From NCBI RefSeq assembly GCF_004403395.1, contig NZ_SOGN01000044.1, forward strand, positions 124,446 through 188,445: 64,000 nucleotides of DNA. The letters run 5' to 3'. The stretch is from Cryobacterium cheniae. GTDB taxonomy: Bacteria > Actinomycetota > Actinomycetes > Actinomycetales > Microbacteriaceae. A program made the position numbers and the translations under genes. Position 1 is the stretch's first letter. Each line of letters starts with the position of its first letter. This document shows positions 1-8,632 of this stretch, piece by piece. The notes below the pieces were generated by a model, which was given only the letters and a program-made list of their open reading frames with translations, did no database searches and was not told where the DNA came from.

Positions 1-2
1 TG

Positions 3-698
3 CTGGGTCCCGACTACGCGCGGGAAGCGGAGCGCCGGGCGGACAGCCTGCTCGTGCGGGAGGTCGACGCGGCGCGGACGCACGCCGGGCTGAACATCGG
101 CGCGCTGGTCCTGCACGGGTCACCGGCCTGGACGCTCGCCGCCGTGCCGACATCCGGCGACGTCCTGGTCGTCGGAACCCACAAGACAGGCTCCCTGCGC
201 GGACGCGTGCTCGGCTCGCGGAGCGTTCAAATCGCCGCGGCCGCCGGTTGCACGGTCGCCGTGGTGCCGGAAACCACCGGCGACGGTCGGCGCGGAGTCG
301 TCGTGGGGGTCGACCGCTTCGAAGGGTCCACCTCGGCCGTCTGCCGCGGAGCCCGAGAGGCGCACCGGCTCGGCCAGGAGCTGATCCTCGTGCATGCGCC
401 GTCAATTCTGGGTGCGGAGCCCGGATCCCCGGCCCTGCCCGAGTCCACCCGGGCGGCAGAGCACGTGCTCCAGGCCGCGGCGACACTGGCGGCCACGACC
501 ACCCCCGGCGTGCTCGTGCACCCCCGGCTGGTGCACCTTCCGCCGGCCGAGGCTCTGCTCGATGCCGCCGGCGAGGCGGCCCTGCTCGTGCTCGGAGTCT
601 CACATCCGCGGCCCGCGACCCAGTCGGTGATCGGTTCGGTCACCCACGACGTTTTGATGAACATCAATCTGCCGGTGCTGATCGCCCGATCCGACTGA
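3..698 (+). CDS. Universal stress protein (5' end outside window)
   Basis: The reading frame is open to the left edge, so this is the C-terminal ~230 residues of a longer protein; an internal GTG at 54 could start it but has no ribosome-binding site and would cut the first Usp domain. Two Usp-type alpha/beta units are visible: one ending in a VVPET strand, and a second that begins GVVVGVDRFEGS and ends in LPVLIARSD. The nucleotide-binding loop of the second unit is not canonical. It converges with the neighbouring tandem-Usp gene, 14 bases away. Known for the family: cytoplasmic stress proteins, often ATP-binding, induced by starvation or hypoxia. The specific role is unknown. Confidence 0.85.
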   Translation: MGPDYAREAERRADSLLVREVDAARTHAGLNIGALVLHGSPAWTLAAVPTSGDVLVVGTHKTGSLRGRVLGSRSVQIAAAAGCTVAVVPETTGDGRRGVVVGVDRFEGSTSAVCRGAREAHRLGQELILVHAPSILGAEPGSPALPESTRAAEHVLQAAATLAATTTPGVLVHPRLVHLPPAEALLDAAGEAALLVLGVSHPRPATQSVIGSVTHDVLMNINLPVLIARSD

Positions 699-712
699 CA
701 CGGACCGTTTGA

Positions 713-1606
713 TTACCGGGGTTCGGGGCCCGGTCCCGCTTCGGTCGCGTCGGTGCCGGTCACGGCGGCCCTGATCACGGCGACCGGGCAGGGCATGGTC
801 AGCACGATCACGTGGCTGACGGAACCCAACCAGAAACGGGCGAACCCCTGGCGACCGTGGCTGCCCACGACGAGGAGCCGGGCACCGGTCCCCGCCGTCA
901 CGAGAGCGTCCACCGGCAACCCGAGGTCGAGCCGCAGGTCGAGGTCCAGGTCCGGGTAGCGTTCGGCCAGTCCGGCCACCGCTTCGGCGAGGACGAGGCG
1001 GTCCGCCTCATCGGGCTCCATCGGCCAATCGATCATGGCACTGTCCTCGGTCCACGGCGCCGGTGCGCTCCAGCAGTACAGGGCCGTCAGCCGCTCGCCC
1101 AGTCTGTCCGCCTGCTCGGCGGCGAATCGTACGGCGGCGAGTGACGCCTCGGAGCCGTCCACTCCGACGACGACCCCGGCGCCGCCCTTTTCCTCCTGCT
1201 CGGGCACGACGACGACGGAACCGGCGGCGTGCGCGGCGATCTGCGCGGCATGGGTGCTGAAGACATAGTCGCGAAACCGACCCAGGGCATGCGAACCAAC
1301 GACCAGGAGCTCAGCGCCGACGGCCCAGTCGGTGAGCGCGCCGGTGGGCGAGCCCTCCAGGACCGTCGTGTGGAAGGTCAGGGCTGGCGCGACGCTCAAG
1401 GCCTCCTCGGCTTCACGCGTGAGCAGAGAGTGGGCCTGATCGCGGGCCGAGTGCAGGAACCCGGCCGGTGTCGTGCCGAAGGTCGCATCGACGACGTGCA
1501 CCAATTCGATCTCCAACCGCCGGGGACGCGCATAATCGATCGCCCAGTAAAGCGCAGCGCGGGCCGCCGGTCGGCCGCTGATCCCCACTACGACACGGTC
1601 GTCCAT
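713..1606 (-). CDS. Tandem-domain universal stress protein
   Basis: A 297-residue protein with two Usp domains (about 1-140 and 145-285). The second carries the canonical ATP-binding loop G-2x-G-9x-GS (GSHGRQGF...LGS); the first has a degenerate GSHALGRF loop, so probably only one site binds nucleotide. I place the start at ATG 1606 because TGGAGGAGG lies seven bases upstream; the frame continues further upstream but that part has no Usp similarity. It is the last gene of a minus-strand run that begins with two GAF-ANTAR regulators, which suggests stress-linked expression. The exact ligand and role cannot be told from sequence. Confidence 0.9.
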   Translation of the reverse strand: MDDRVVVGISGRPAARAALYWAIDYARPRRLEIELVHVVDATFGTTPAGFLHSARDQAHSLLTREAEEALSVAPALTFHTTVLEGSPTGALTDWAVGAELLVVGSHALGRFRDYVFSTHAAQIAAHAAGSVVVVPEQEEKGGAGVVVGVDGSEASLAAVRFAAEQADRLGERLTALYCWSAPAPWTEDSAMIDWPMEPDEADRLVLAEAVAGLAERYPDLDLDLRLDLGLPVDALVTAGTGARLLVVGSHGRQGFARFWLGSVSHVIVLTMPCPVAVIRAAVTGTDATEAGPGPEPR

Positions 1607-1709
1607 TCGGGCCTCCTCCAGTCCCCGGCACAGCGGGCAGAAAGGTACACGATGTCGCGCGCCGAGCCGTTGGACCAGTGCCGAAAGTCCCGGCCGCGGC
1701 CTTGCCCGA

Positions 1710-2048
1710 TCAGTAGTCGAACTCGTCGAACTGGGGAGAGTCCAGGCCGTCACCCGTCCACGAGGCGCGACCCGAGGCCGTGCCGGCCCGAGCCTTGTGG
1801 CGGAGAGTGTCCACCGTGTCCGGCTCCAGCAGCTCCGAAAGACAGGATTCGACGGTGATGCAGCCCAGTCGGCCGGATCCACCGATCAGGATCTGGACCC
1901 GACCGACGAGGCCGGTGTCGTCGATGATCGGAAGGTCGACGACATCGACCTGGGGGCGGAGGCTCAGCGCCTCTGCGTAGTACATGACGGCGACCGCAAG
2001 GTCATCGCCCGTGACGACTGACCCGCCGGGGTGAAATATGCGCTTCAT
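1710..2048 (-). CDS. Hypothetical small protein
   Basis: A 112-residue protein I cannot assign. It starts MKRIFHPGGS, has a glycine-rich middle (LIGGSGRLG) and an acidic, aromatic end (SPQFDEFDY). No signal peptide or membrane segment is seen. Start choice: ATG 2048 has CAGGGG eight bases upstream, while a GTG seven codons earlier has no ribosome-binding site. It sits 79 bases after the second GAF-ANTAR gene and about 100 bases before the tandem Usp gene, so it is probably in the same transcript. A role in stress response is inferred from position only. Confidence 0.6.
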   Translation of the reverse strand: MKRIFHPGGSVVTGDDLAVAVMYYAEALSLRPQVDVVDLPIIDDTGLVGRVQILIGGSGRLGCITVESCLSELLEPDTVDTLRHKARAGTASGRASWTGDGLDSPQFDEFDY

Positions 2049-2111
2049 GGTAGGCCCCTGCTTGCTCACGGATAAGGCACGTGCAGCCGGGGTCCAGGGC
2101 CTTCCTTCATA

Positions 2112-2131
2112 GTAGTCCTTGCCGGGACTAC
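2112..2131 (-). other. 7-bp stem with 6-nt loop at an ANTAR gene stop codon
   Basis: In the minus-strand transcript GTAGTCC-CGGCAA-GGACTAC forms a perfect 7-bp stem with a six-base loop. It overlaps the stop codon (2128-2130) of the second GAF-ANTAR gene. ANTAR proteins are known to bind paired stem-loops with hexanucleotide loops, but this loop lacks the usual A at position 1 and G at position 4. No uridine run follows, so it is not a classical terminator. Function is unproven. Confidence 0.4.
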
Positions 2132-2844
2132 AGGGTCAGAGCGCGCTTCACTACCTGTTCGGCAACCTCGACCAGCGGCCGGCCGTTGTTGCGGGCATAC
2201 TGACGCAGGATCGCGAAGGCCCCGTCCATATCGACAATGTGCGTGAAGGCGACGACGCCTTTGGCCTGCTCGATCAGTACGCGGCTGCTGAGCGCGTGCT
2301 GCAATTGAGCCCGAGCCACGTCGCCCTCTCTGATGGCACGCTCCTGGAGGATGCCGATCGTGGCGGTGTCGGCCAGCGCCTGGACGGTGCGCAGGTCTTC
2401 CGTTCCCAGGCCACCGAGGCGATCCCAGAAGAGATTGAGCGATCCGATGGTCGTCGCGCGCAACCGCAGGGGAACCGAGTGCATCGATTTGAAGCCGAGT
2501 TCGAGGGCTCCCGCCCGGAACCGTGGCCACGCCGGGGCGAGGACATCGAGGTCGGGGATGGCCACCGGTTTACCCGTCGTGAAGCACTCGACGCAGGGCC
2601 CGTTGTCGGCCCGCAGCTGGAGGATCTCGATCAGCCGGCTGCGTTCGTTGGTCGAGGCCACGACCTCGAGATCGTTCTCGTTGCCGGCGCTCAGGATGAT
2701 TCCGACCGCGGAAGCCTCGAAGAGGGTGGCGCACGTGTCCACGAGGGTCTGCAGCAGGTCAACGACGTCGTACCCGACGACGAGCGTGTCGGCCAGCGTG
2801 ACGAAGGTCTCTACCAGCTGACCCTCGCGTGTTCTCGTCACCAT
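2128..2844 (-). CDS. GAF and ANTAR domain protein (second of a tandem pair)
   Basis: A 238-residue protein. Residues ~15-165 form a GAF sensor domain (DNGPCVECF, SVPLRLRATTIGSLNLF), and ~175-235 form an ANTAR RNA-binding domain (SSRVLIEQAKGVVA...FAILRQYARNNGRPLVEVAEQVV). ANTAR proteins of this layout, widespread in actinobacteria, bind paired RNA hairpins and prevent transcription termination; the GAF ligand is unknown. It follows the upstream GAF-ANTAR gene by only nine bases, so the two are co-transcribed. Substrate RNAs cannot be named; a hairpin at its own stop codon (2112-2131) is one candidate. Confidence 0.9.
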   Translation of the reverse strand: MVTRTREGQLVETFVTLADTLVVGYDVVDLLQTLVDTCATLFEASAVGIILSAGNENDLEVVASTNERSRLIEILQLRADNGPCVECFTTGKPVAIPDLDVLAPAWPRFRAGALELGFKSMHSVPLRLRATTIGSLNLFWDRLGGLGTEDLRTVQALADTATIGILQERAIREGDVARAQLQHALSSRVLIEQAKGVVAFTHIVDMDGAFAILRQYARNNGRPLVEVAEQVVKRALTL

Positions 2845-2853
2845 AATTCCATC

Positions 2854-3564
2854 CTAGGACCCGTCGAATTCTGAAGTAAAATCAAGTTTTCGAGCCACCA
2901 CATCGTCCGCCACCTCGCGGACGGTGCGAGCGTGGGAGAACGCATAGCCCTGGAGGAGCAGCAGGGCGTCTGAGGCTCCCAGGTTCAGTTGGGCCAGCAC
3001 CATACCCGTCGCCTGGTGCACGACGCGTCGAGAGTAGCCCTCGTCGGCGTCAGGGTCCGGCTTCATCGTCTGCGCGAGCAGGACACGCCGAAGAACCTGG
3101 CGGGCCGCGATCCCGACCATCGTCGTGGCGTCGGCGATCTGCGGCCCGGTCAGGGTGCGGGGGCGGCGGGAGTAGAGATCGACTGCGCCGATGTCCAATG
3201 ATCCAACGACCATGGGGAAGGCGAACACGCCTCCCACATCGGTCCCGTCGAGCGTCTGCACGAAAACCGGCCAGACCGGGTTGCCGTGCTGACGGATGTC
3301 GCCGGAGAGCACCGGGACGTGGGTCGCCAGGGCATCCCAGCACGGACCTTCGCCGAGGTCGAACTGCAGTTCGTCGAGCCGGGCGGCGGACGCATCGCTC
3401 GCGCACACAGTTTCGGTGCCGAAGGGACCTCCGAGGGTGGAGATCGCCACGCCCGTGACGGGCAGCACCCTCAGAAAAGGCGAACACAGATCCGTGCCGT
3501 TCAGGTGTGCGTTGGACAACTCCTCGACGGCGAGGCCGAAGGATCGACGATCAGGCAGCGACAT
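2854..3564 (-). CDS. GAF and ANTAR domain protein (first of a tandem pair)
   Basis: A 236-residue protein with an N-terminal GAF domain (~25-160; FDLGEGPCWDAL, GGVFAFPMVVGSLDIGAVDLY) and a C-terminal ANTAR domain (~170-230; HQATGMVLAQLNLGASDALLLLQGYA). The start at ATG 3564 is decided by AAGGGGGTGATC six bases upstream. It differs by one base from full complementarity to the 16S rRNA tail and predicts very efficient initiation. A perfect palindrome CCGAGCGCTCGG (3590-3601) just upstream could be an operator. It shares sequence pattern but not close identity with the downstream copy, so the pair is an old duplication or two separate regulators. Likely an RNA-binding antiterminator. Confidence 0.9.
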   Translation of the reverse strand: MSLPDRRSFGLAVEELSNAHLNGTDLCSPFLRVLPVTGVAISTLGGPFGTETVCASDASAARLDELQFDLGEGPCWDALATHVPVLSGDIRQHGNPVWPVFVQTLDGTDVGGVFAFPMVVGSLDIGAVDLYSRRPRTLTGPQIADATTMVGIAARQVLRRVLLAQTMKPDPDADEGYSRRVVHQATGMVLAQLNLGASDALLLLQGYAFSHARTVREVADDVVARKLDFTSEFDGS

Positions 3565-3764
3565 GTCGCTGATCACCCCCTTCATGTTCCCGAGCGCTCG
3601 GCTCAGCGGGACAGCGATGCATCCCCTCGCGTGCAGCGACTTTCGATAGCCGCGCCCGTTTCAGGTTATCGCGCGGAACCCCGAAGCGTGCAGCGATCGG
3701 CGACCCTGCGCCGGGTCACCCCGCGGCGGCGGGACCACCGTCATGGTGGGGCTCCCGGCCGCGA

Positions 3765-4490
3765 TCAGTCGACGAGCCGGCGCAGCGTCTCCAACACGAC
3801 CGCGGCGGAGCGGTCGGCCGCGTCGTCGACGTGGGCCAGGTGGTCGTCGATCGGTCCGCACAGGTCGGAGATACCGCGAATGGCCACGAACGGCACCTTG
3901 TGTGCGAAACAGGTCTGGGCTGCGCCCACGGACTCCATGTCGGTGGCGAGGACCCCGGGGAACAGCACACGGAGGAGCTCGGCGCGCTCCTCGCTCACGA
4001 AAGCGTCGTTGGAGACCAGCAGCCCGCGATGCACGACGAGCACCGAACCATCGGGCATCCGGGCTGAGGGCACGGCGAGGCGGAGCGCCGCAGGCGCGCC
4101 CTCGTAGCGGGCCGGCATGCCGGGCACCTGGCCGAGCGCGTACCCGAAGACGCGTGCGTCAGCGTCGCTGTTCAGGTATTCGCTGCCGATGACCACCTCT
4201 CCCACCTGGACCTGCGCTCCGATCCCGCCGGCCGAACCCGCGCTGATCACCAGCGGCGTCGCCGCGGGGTCGTCGGAGCGTGCGAAGAGGAGTGCGGATG
4301 TTGTCGCACCGGCCGCGTTGACCAGCCCGATGCCGCTCTGCACCAGCAGCACCTCGCGCCCGGCCAGGGTGAGGCGGTGTCGGCGGGCCATGCCGACGGT
4401 GACCGGCGCGGTGACGGCGGTGGCGGCCGCCAGGAACGGAGCGGCCTCCTCCTCCATCGCGACCAGAATGATCGCGTCGACGGGGCTCAT
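3765..4490 (-). CDS. mtnN: 5'-methylthioadenosine/S-adenosylhomocysteine nucleosidase
   Basis: A 241-residue cytoplasmic enzyme that cleaves adenine from S-adenosylhomocysteine and methylthioadenosine; with SAH it yields S-ribosylhomocysteine for LuxS. Visible signatures: the N-terminal [12 protein letters not shown] (catalytic Glu region), the glycine-rich [20 protein letters not shown], and the catalytic Asp in RGISDLCG. Length fits the family. ATG 4490 overlaps the luxS stop as ATGA (4487-4490), so it is translationally coupled. The first part of the longer open frame overlaps luxS and is not counted. Function is secure from motifs and the luxS neighbour. Confidence 0.93.
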   Translation of the reverse strand: MSPVDAIILVAMEEEAAPFLAAATAVTAPVTVGMARRHRLTLAGREVLLVQSGIGLVNAAGATTSALLFARSDDPAATPLVISAGSAGGIGAQVQVGEVVIGSEYLNSDADARVFGYALGQVPGMPARYEGAPAALRLAVPSARMPDGSVLVVHRGLLVSNDAFVSEERAELLRVLFPGVLATDMESVGAAQTCFAHKVPFVAIRGISDLCGPIDDHLAHVDDAADRSAAVVLETLRRLVD

Positions 4491-4954
4491 GCTGTGACGG
4501 TGGTCCAGCCGTCGCGGGCGGCCAGGAACGCCCTCACCGCGTCTTGGGCGGCCGTCAGCGAGTGGTTGGCTCCCCAGCCGCACTGCACCTCATTGGCGGC
4601 CGGCACCTCGGTGGCGCCGAGGATGTCGATCATGGTGGCCTCGATCAGCCCGAGAACCTCTGCGTACTCCGGCTGCCCCTGCAGGATGAGGTAGAACCCG
4701 GTCTGGCAGCCCATCGGCGAGAAGTCGATGACGCGGGTGGAATGGTTGCGGGAGTGCTCGGCGAAGAGGTGCTCGATCGAGTGCACCGCCGGCATCTCCA
4801 GGTGCAGCGCGTTGGGCTGCGTGAAACGCACGTCGTACTTCACGATGGTGTCGCCCTGCGGCAGCACCTTCGTGTCGGCCAGGCGCACGTAGGGCGCGAC
4901 GACCGTGCGGTGGTCGAGGTTGAACGACTCGACGTTCATGCGTGGCTGGTTCAC
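4487..4954 (-). CDS. luxS: S-ribosylhomocysteine lyase (AI-2 synthase)
   Basis: A 155-residue LuxS that splits S-ribosylhomocysteine into homocysteine and DPD, the AI-2 precursor. The metal ligands are present: HSIEH (HxxEH) near residue 58 and the Cys of [10 protein letters not shown] near 125, plus the catalytic Cys in [11 protein letters not shown] 4954 is chosen because GGGAG lies at proper spacing; an in-frame ATG five codons later lacks one. It forms a two-gene operon with mtnN, giving the two-step detoxification route for SAH. Whether AI-2 serves as a signal here is not shown: no Lsr-type receptor or transporter is in the window. Confidence 0.95.
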   Translation of the reverse strand: MNQPRMNVESFNLDHRTVVAPYVRLADTKVLPQGDTIVKYDVRFTQPNALHLEMPAVHSIEHLFAEHSRNHSTRVIDFSPMGCQTGFYLILQGQPEYAEVLGLIEATMIDILGATEVPAANEVQCGWGANHSLTAAQDAVRAFLAARDGWTTVTA

Positions 4955-5028
4955 GTGGTCTCCCTGAAAACTGTCGTGGCACTCGGCTCGGGCTCATTCG
5001 CGACGCACGTGATCAGGGGTTTTATTTG

Positions 5029-5101
5029 TGGGCCCTACCGGGCTCGAACCGATGACATCCACGGTGTAAACGTGGCGCTCTACCAACTGAGCTAAAGGCC
5101 C
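5029..5101 (-). tRNA. tRNA-Val(TAC)
   Basis: The minus strand folds as a complete 73-nt cloverleaf: acceptor GGGCCTT with AGGGCCC (one G-U pair), a D-arm starting GCTCAGTTGGTAGAGC, anticodon stem CCACG/CGTGG with loop TTTACAC (anticodon TAC), and T-arm ATCGG-TTCGAGC-CCGGT. The discriminator is A and CCA is not encoded. It lies between luxS and the peroxiredoxin gene. Confidence 0.95.
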
Positions 5102-5174
5102 CTGACACAACGGCCGGTGAAGGCCGTGCACCATCATACAGATTCTGCGCGCCGGATGAACTGCAGCCGGGGGT

Positions 5175-5642
5175 TCACACCGGCTGGAGCTCGCCGATCG
5201 CCGCCCGGTAGGCCTCCAGCGACCGAGGCTCACCCGGCGCGGTGATGAAGCTGGCCCGGATGATCCCCTCACGGTCGATCAGGAACGTGGCCCGGTTGGC
5301 GAAGCCCTTCTCCTCGAGGAAGACCCCGTATTCCTTCGCGACGGCACCGTGCGGCCAGAAGTCGGCCAGGAGATCGAAGGTGTACCTCTCCTGCTCCCCC
5401 CAGGCGCGCAGGGCGTGACGGGAATCGACCGAAATGCCGAGCAGTTCCACCTCGTTGGCGGCGAACAACGACAGGTTGTCCCGCAGCTCGCACAGCTCGC
5501 CGCTGCAGACCCCGGAGAAGGCGAGGGGGAAGAAAACCAGGGCGACCGACTTCTTTCCACGGAACTCGCTGAGCTGAACCCTCTCCCCGAACTGGTTGAA
5601 GAGCTCGAAATCAGGAGCCTGAGTGTCATTTTCCAACGCCAT
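5175..5642 (-). CDS. Peroxiredoxin, AhpE/Bcp-like
   Basis: A 155-residue thioredoxin-fold peroxidase expected to reduce hydroperoxides or peroxynitrite in the cytoplasm. The active-site block is [19 protein letters not shown]: the peroxidatic Cys is in GVC and a second Cys four residues later could act as resolving residue, as in actinobacterial AhpE. The conserved Arg lies in [13 protein letters not shown] 5642 has AAAGGAAG eight bases upstream; the longer open frame before it is not part of the protein. It is divergent from aceE across ~255 bases. Confidence 0.9.
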   Translation of the reverse strand: MALENDTQAPDFELFNQFGERVQLSEFRGKKSVALVFFPLAFSGVCSGELCELRDNLSLFAANEVELLGISVDSRHALRAWGEQERYTFDLLADFWPHGAVAKEYGVFLEEKGFANRATFLIDREGIIRASFITAPGEPRSLEAYRAAIGELQPV

Positions 5643-5897
5643 GGAGCGCTTCCTTTCGTGCGCCCACTGGAACAGTGCAAGGCGACGCCACAGCCTAGTC
5701 CCGCCACCTGCGGGATCCAAGATGACCGTTCCGGGACCCCCCGATTCCCGGCACGAACGGCGCTCACCGATCGTGCACAGACCGGAGGCATAATCTGTAG
5801 GCTTGCGTGGTGCCACCGGTCGTGTCCCGACCGCCACCCGGCACCGCTAACCCGGCAGATTCGTTCCTATGTTCTGCCCAACAGAGAGAGGTCGAGT
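5643..5897. promoter_or_regulatory. Divergent promoter region, peroxiredoxin / aceE
   Basis: A non-coding 255-base spacer between two divergent starts. CATAAT at about 5789-5794 is a reasonable -10 for aceE, about 100 bases before its GTG, but I see no convincing -35. The aceE leader ends in GAGAGG six bases before the start. No clear operator palindrome was found. Confidence 0.3.
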
Positions 5898-8624
5898 GTG
5901 ACTGTCAACGACCAGGACCCGTATTCGGTTAACAGCACGGATTCGGACCCGGAGGAAACGGCCGAATGGTCGGATTCGCTGGACGCGCTCGTATCGGCCC
6001 ACGGCCACCAGCGTGGTCGGGAGATCATGCTCACGCTCCTGAAGCGCTCCAAGGAGCTCCACCTCGGCGTACCCATGGTGCCGACCACGGACTACATCAA
6101 CACCATCGCCGCCGGCAATGAGCCCGACTTCCCCGGCGACGAAGACATCGAGCGCCGGTACCGCGCCTGGATCCGCTGGAATGCCGCCGTCCTGGTCCAC
6201 CGCGCCCAGCGCCCCGGCATCTCCGTCGGCGGCCACATCTCGACCTACGCGTCATCCGCCGCCCTCTACGAGGTCGGCTTCAACCACTTCTTCCGCGGCC
6301 AGGACCATCCGGGCGGCGGAGACCAGATCTTCATCCAGGGACATGCCTCCCCCGGTACCTACGCTCGTGCTTACCTCGAGGGCCGCCTGACCGCCGACCA
6401 GCTCGACGGATTCCGTCAGGAAAAGTCACACGCCGCCAACGGCCTGTCCTCCTACCCGCACCCGCGTTTGATGCCCGAGTTCTGGCAGTTCCCGACCGTG
6501 TCCATGGGACTCGGACCGATCAACGCCATCTACCAGGCACAGACCAACCGGTACCTCACCAACCGCGGAATCAAGGACGCCAGTGACCAGCAGGTCTGGG
6601 CGTTCCTCGGCGACGGCGAGATGGACGAGGTCGAGAGCCGCGGGCAGCTGCAGGTTGCCGCCAACGAGGGGCTCGACAACCTCAACTTCATCGTCAACTG
6701 CAACCTCCAGCGCCTGGACGGCCCGGTGCGCGGCAACGGCAAGATCATCCAGGAACTGGAAAGCTTCTTCCGCGGTGCCGGTTGGAACGTCATCAAGGTC
6801 GTCTGGGGCCGCGAGTGGGACGAACTGCTCGCCCGCGACACCGACGGCGCCCTCCGCGACCTGATGAACGCCACGCCCGACGGCGACTACCAGACGTACA
6901 AGGCCGAAAGCGGAGCCTACGTGCGCGAACACTTCTTCGGCCGGGACCCCCGCGCGCTCAAGCTCGTCGAGGGCTACACCGACGACGACATCTGGAACCT
7001 CAAGCGCGGCGGCCACGACTACCGCAAGGTGTACGCGGCGTTCAAGGCGGCCTCCGAGCACAAGGGGCAGCCCACCGTCATCCTGGCCAAGACGGTCAAG
7101 GGTTACGCCCTCGGCCCGAGCTTCGAGGGCCGCAATGCGACCCACCAGATGAAGAAGTTCACCCTCGACAATCTCAAAACCTTCCGCGACAGCACACACA
7201 TGCCGATTACGGATGCCCAGCTCGAGGAAAACCCCTACCTCCCGCCCTACTTCAAGCCCGACGAGAACGACGAGGCGATCCAGTACCTGCACGAGCGTCG
7301 CCGCGCGCTCGGCGGCTACGTGCCGGAGCGGCGCAGCAAGTACACGCAGATCAACCTGCCCGATGACGCGACCTACGCCCCCACCAAGAAGGGCTCCGGC
7401 ACGCAGGAGATCGCGACCACGATGGCCTTCGTCCGGCTGCTCAAGGAGCTGCTGCGCGCGAAGGACTTCGGAAACCGCATCGTGCCGATCATTCCGGACG
7501 AGGCCCGTACCTTCGGCATCGACGCGTTCTTCCCCAACGCCAAGATCTACAACCCCAACGGGCAGCAGTACACCTCGGTCGACCACGCGCAGCTGCTGGC
7601 GTACAAGGAGAGCCCACAGGGTCAGATCCTGCACGTCGGGATCAACGAGGCCGGCGCGATGGCCGCCTTCACCAACGTGGGCACCGCCTACGCGACGCAG
7701 GGTGAACCGCTCATCCCGGTCTACGTGTTCTATTCGATGTTCGGTTTCCAGCGCACGGGTGACGCCATGTGGGCCGCGGGTGACCAGATGGCTCGCGGCT
7801 TCATGATCGGCGCCACTGCCGGCCGCACCACCCTCACCGGTGAAGGCCTGCAGCACGCCGACGGCCACTCACCGTTGCTGGCCTCGACGAACCCCGCCGT
7901 GGTCTCGTACGACCCGGCTTACGGCTACGAGATCGGGCACATTGTGCGCTCGGGGCTCGAGCGGATGTACGGCGGAACGCACACCGACCCCAACGTCATG
8001 TACTACATCACCGTCTACAACGAACCGCAGGTGCAGCCGCGCGAGCCCGACGACGTGGACGCGGACGGCATCGTGCGCGGCATCCACCGCGTCAGCGTGT
8101 CTGATCTGGCCGGTCCGAAGGCGCAGCTCCTGGCCTCGGGCGTTTCCGTGCCATGGGCCCTTGAGGCGCAGGCACTGCTCGCCGAGGACTGGGGGGTGTC
8201 CGCCGACGTCTGGTCGGTCACCTCATGGGCGGAGCTGCGTCGCGATGGCCTCGCAGCCGAGGAACACAACTTCCTCTACCCGGAGGACGCACCGCTCATC
8301 CCGTATGTGACCGAGAAGCTGGCCGGCACCACCGGCCCGTTCATCGCCGTCACCGACTTCATGCACGCGGTGCCGGACCAGATCCGACAGTTCGTGCCCG
8401 GTGACTTCGCGACCCTCGGTGCCGACGGGTTCGGTTTCTCCGACACCCGTCCCGCCGCCCGCCGCTTCTTCAAGATCGACGGCCCGTCGATGGTGGTGCG
8501 TGCACTCGAACTGCTCGCCCGCCGCGGCGACGTCGACCCCGGTGTCGTCGGCCAGGCCATCGCGAAGTACCGGTTGCACGACGTCACGGCGGGGACCACC
8601 GGTTCCGCCGGGGGCGAGAGCTAA
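5898..8624 (+). CDS. aceE: Pyruvate dehydrogenase E1 component (homodimeric type)
   Basis: A 908-residue ThDP-dependent E1 that decarboxylates pyruvate and acetylates the lipoyl domain of E2, feeding acetyl-CoA to the TCA cycle and fatty acid synthesis. Signatures: [13 protein letters not shown]...[16 protein letters not shown] (ThDP/Mg site), [16 protein letters not shown]-type N-terminal region and C-terminal [10 protein letters not shown]. Length matches AceE (~890-920). The start is GTG 5898 with GAGAGG six bases upstream; the much longer upstream open frame overlaps the peroxiredoxin gene and is ignored. The next gene, fasR, starts eight bases after the stop, so E1 and the fatty-acid regulator are probably co-transcribed. 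Confidence 0.95.
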   Translation: MTVNDQDPYSVNSTDSDPEETAEWSDSLDALVSAHGHQRGREIMLTLLKRSKELHLGVPMVPTTDYINTIAAGNEPDFPGDEDIERRYRAWIRWNAAVLVHRAQRPGISVGGHISTYASSAALYEVGFNHFFRGQDHPGGGDQIFIQGHASPGTYARAYLEGRLTADQLDGFRQEKSHAANGLSSYPHPRLMPEFWQFPTVSMGLGPINAIYQAQTNRYLTNRGIKDASDQQVWAFLGDGEMDEVESRGQLQVAANEGLDNLNFIVNCNLQRLDGPVRGNGKIIQELESFFRGAGWNVIKVVWGREWDELLARDTDGALRDLMNATPDGDYQTYKAESGAYVREHFFGRDPRALKLVEGYTDDDIWNLKRGGHDYRKVYAAFKAASEHKGQPTVILAKTVKGYALGPSFEGRNATHQMKKFTLDNLKTFRDSTHMPITDAQLEENPYLPPYFKPDENDEAIQYLHERRRALGGYVPERRSKYTQINLPDDATYAPTKKGSGTQEIATTMAFVRLLKELLRAKDFGNRIVPIIPDEARTFGIDAFFPNAKIYNPNGQQYTSVDHAQLLAYKESPQGQILHVGINEAGAMAAFTNVGTAYATQGEPLIPVYVFYSMFGFQRTGDAMWAAGDQMARGFMIGATAGRTTLTGEGLQHADGHSPLLASTNPAVVSYDPAYGYEIGHIVRSGLERMYGGTHTDPNVMYYITVYNEPQVQPREPDDVDADGIVRGIHRVSVSDLAGPKAQLLASGVSVPWALEAQALLAEDWGVSADVWSVTSWAELRRDGLAAEEHNFLYPEDAPLIPYVTEKLAGTTGPFIAVTDFMHAVPDQIRQFVPGDFATLGADGFGFSDTRPAARRFFKIDGPSMVVRALELLARRGDVDPGVVGQAIAKYRLHDVTAGTTGSAGGES

Positions 8625-8632
8625 CCGCCCCC

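Noticed and set aside
227-667. Long open frames opposite the first stress protein gene
   Set aside because: They are antisense shadows created by high third-position GC; no start signals or family motifs.
6426-7868. 480-codon open frame opposite aceE
   Set aside because: Composition is the typical Val/Gly/Leu/Glu shadow of a GC-rich gene on the other strand; aceE is unambiguous.
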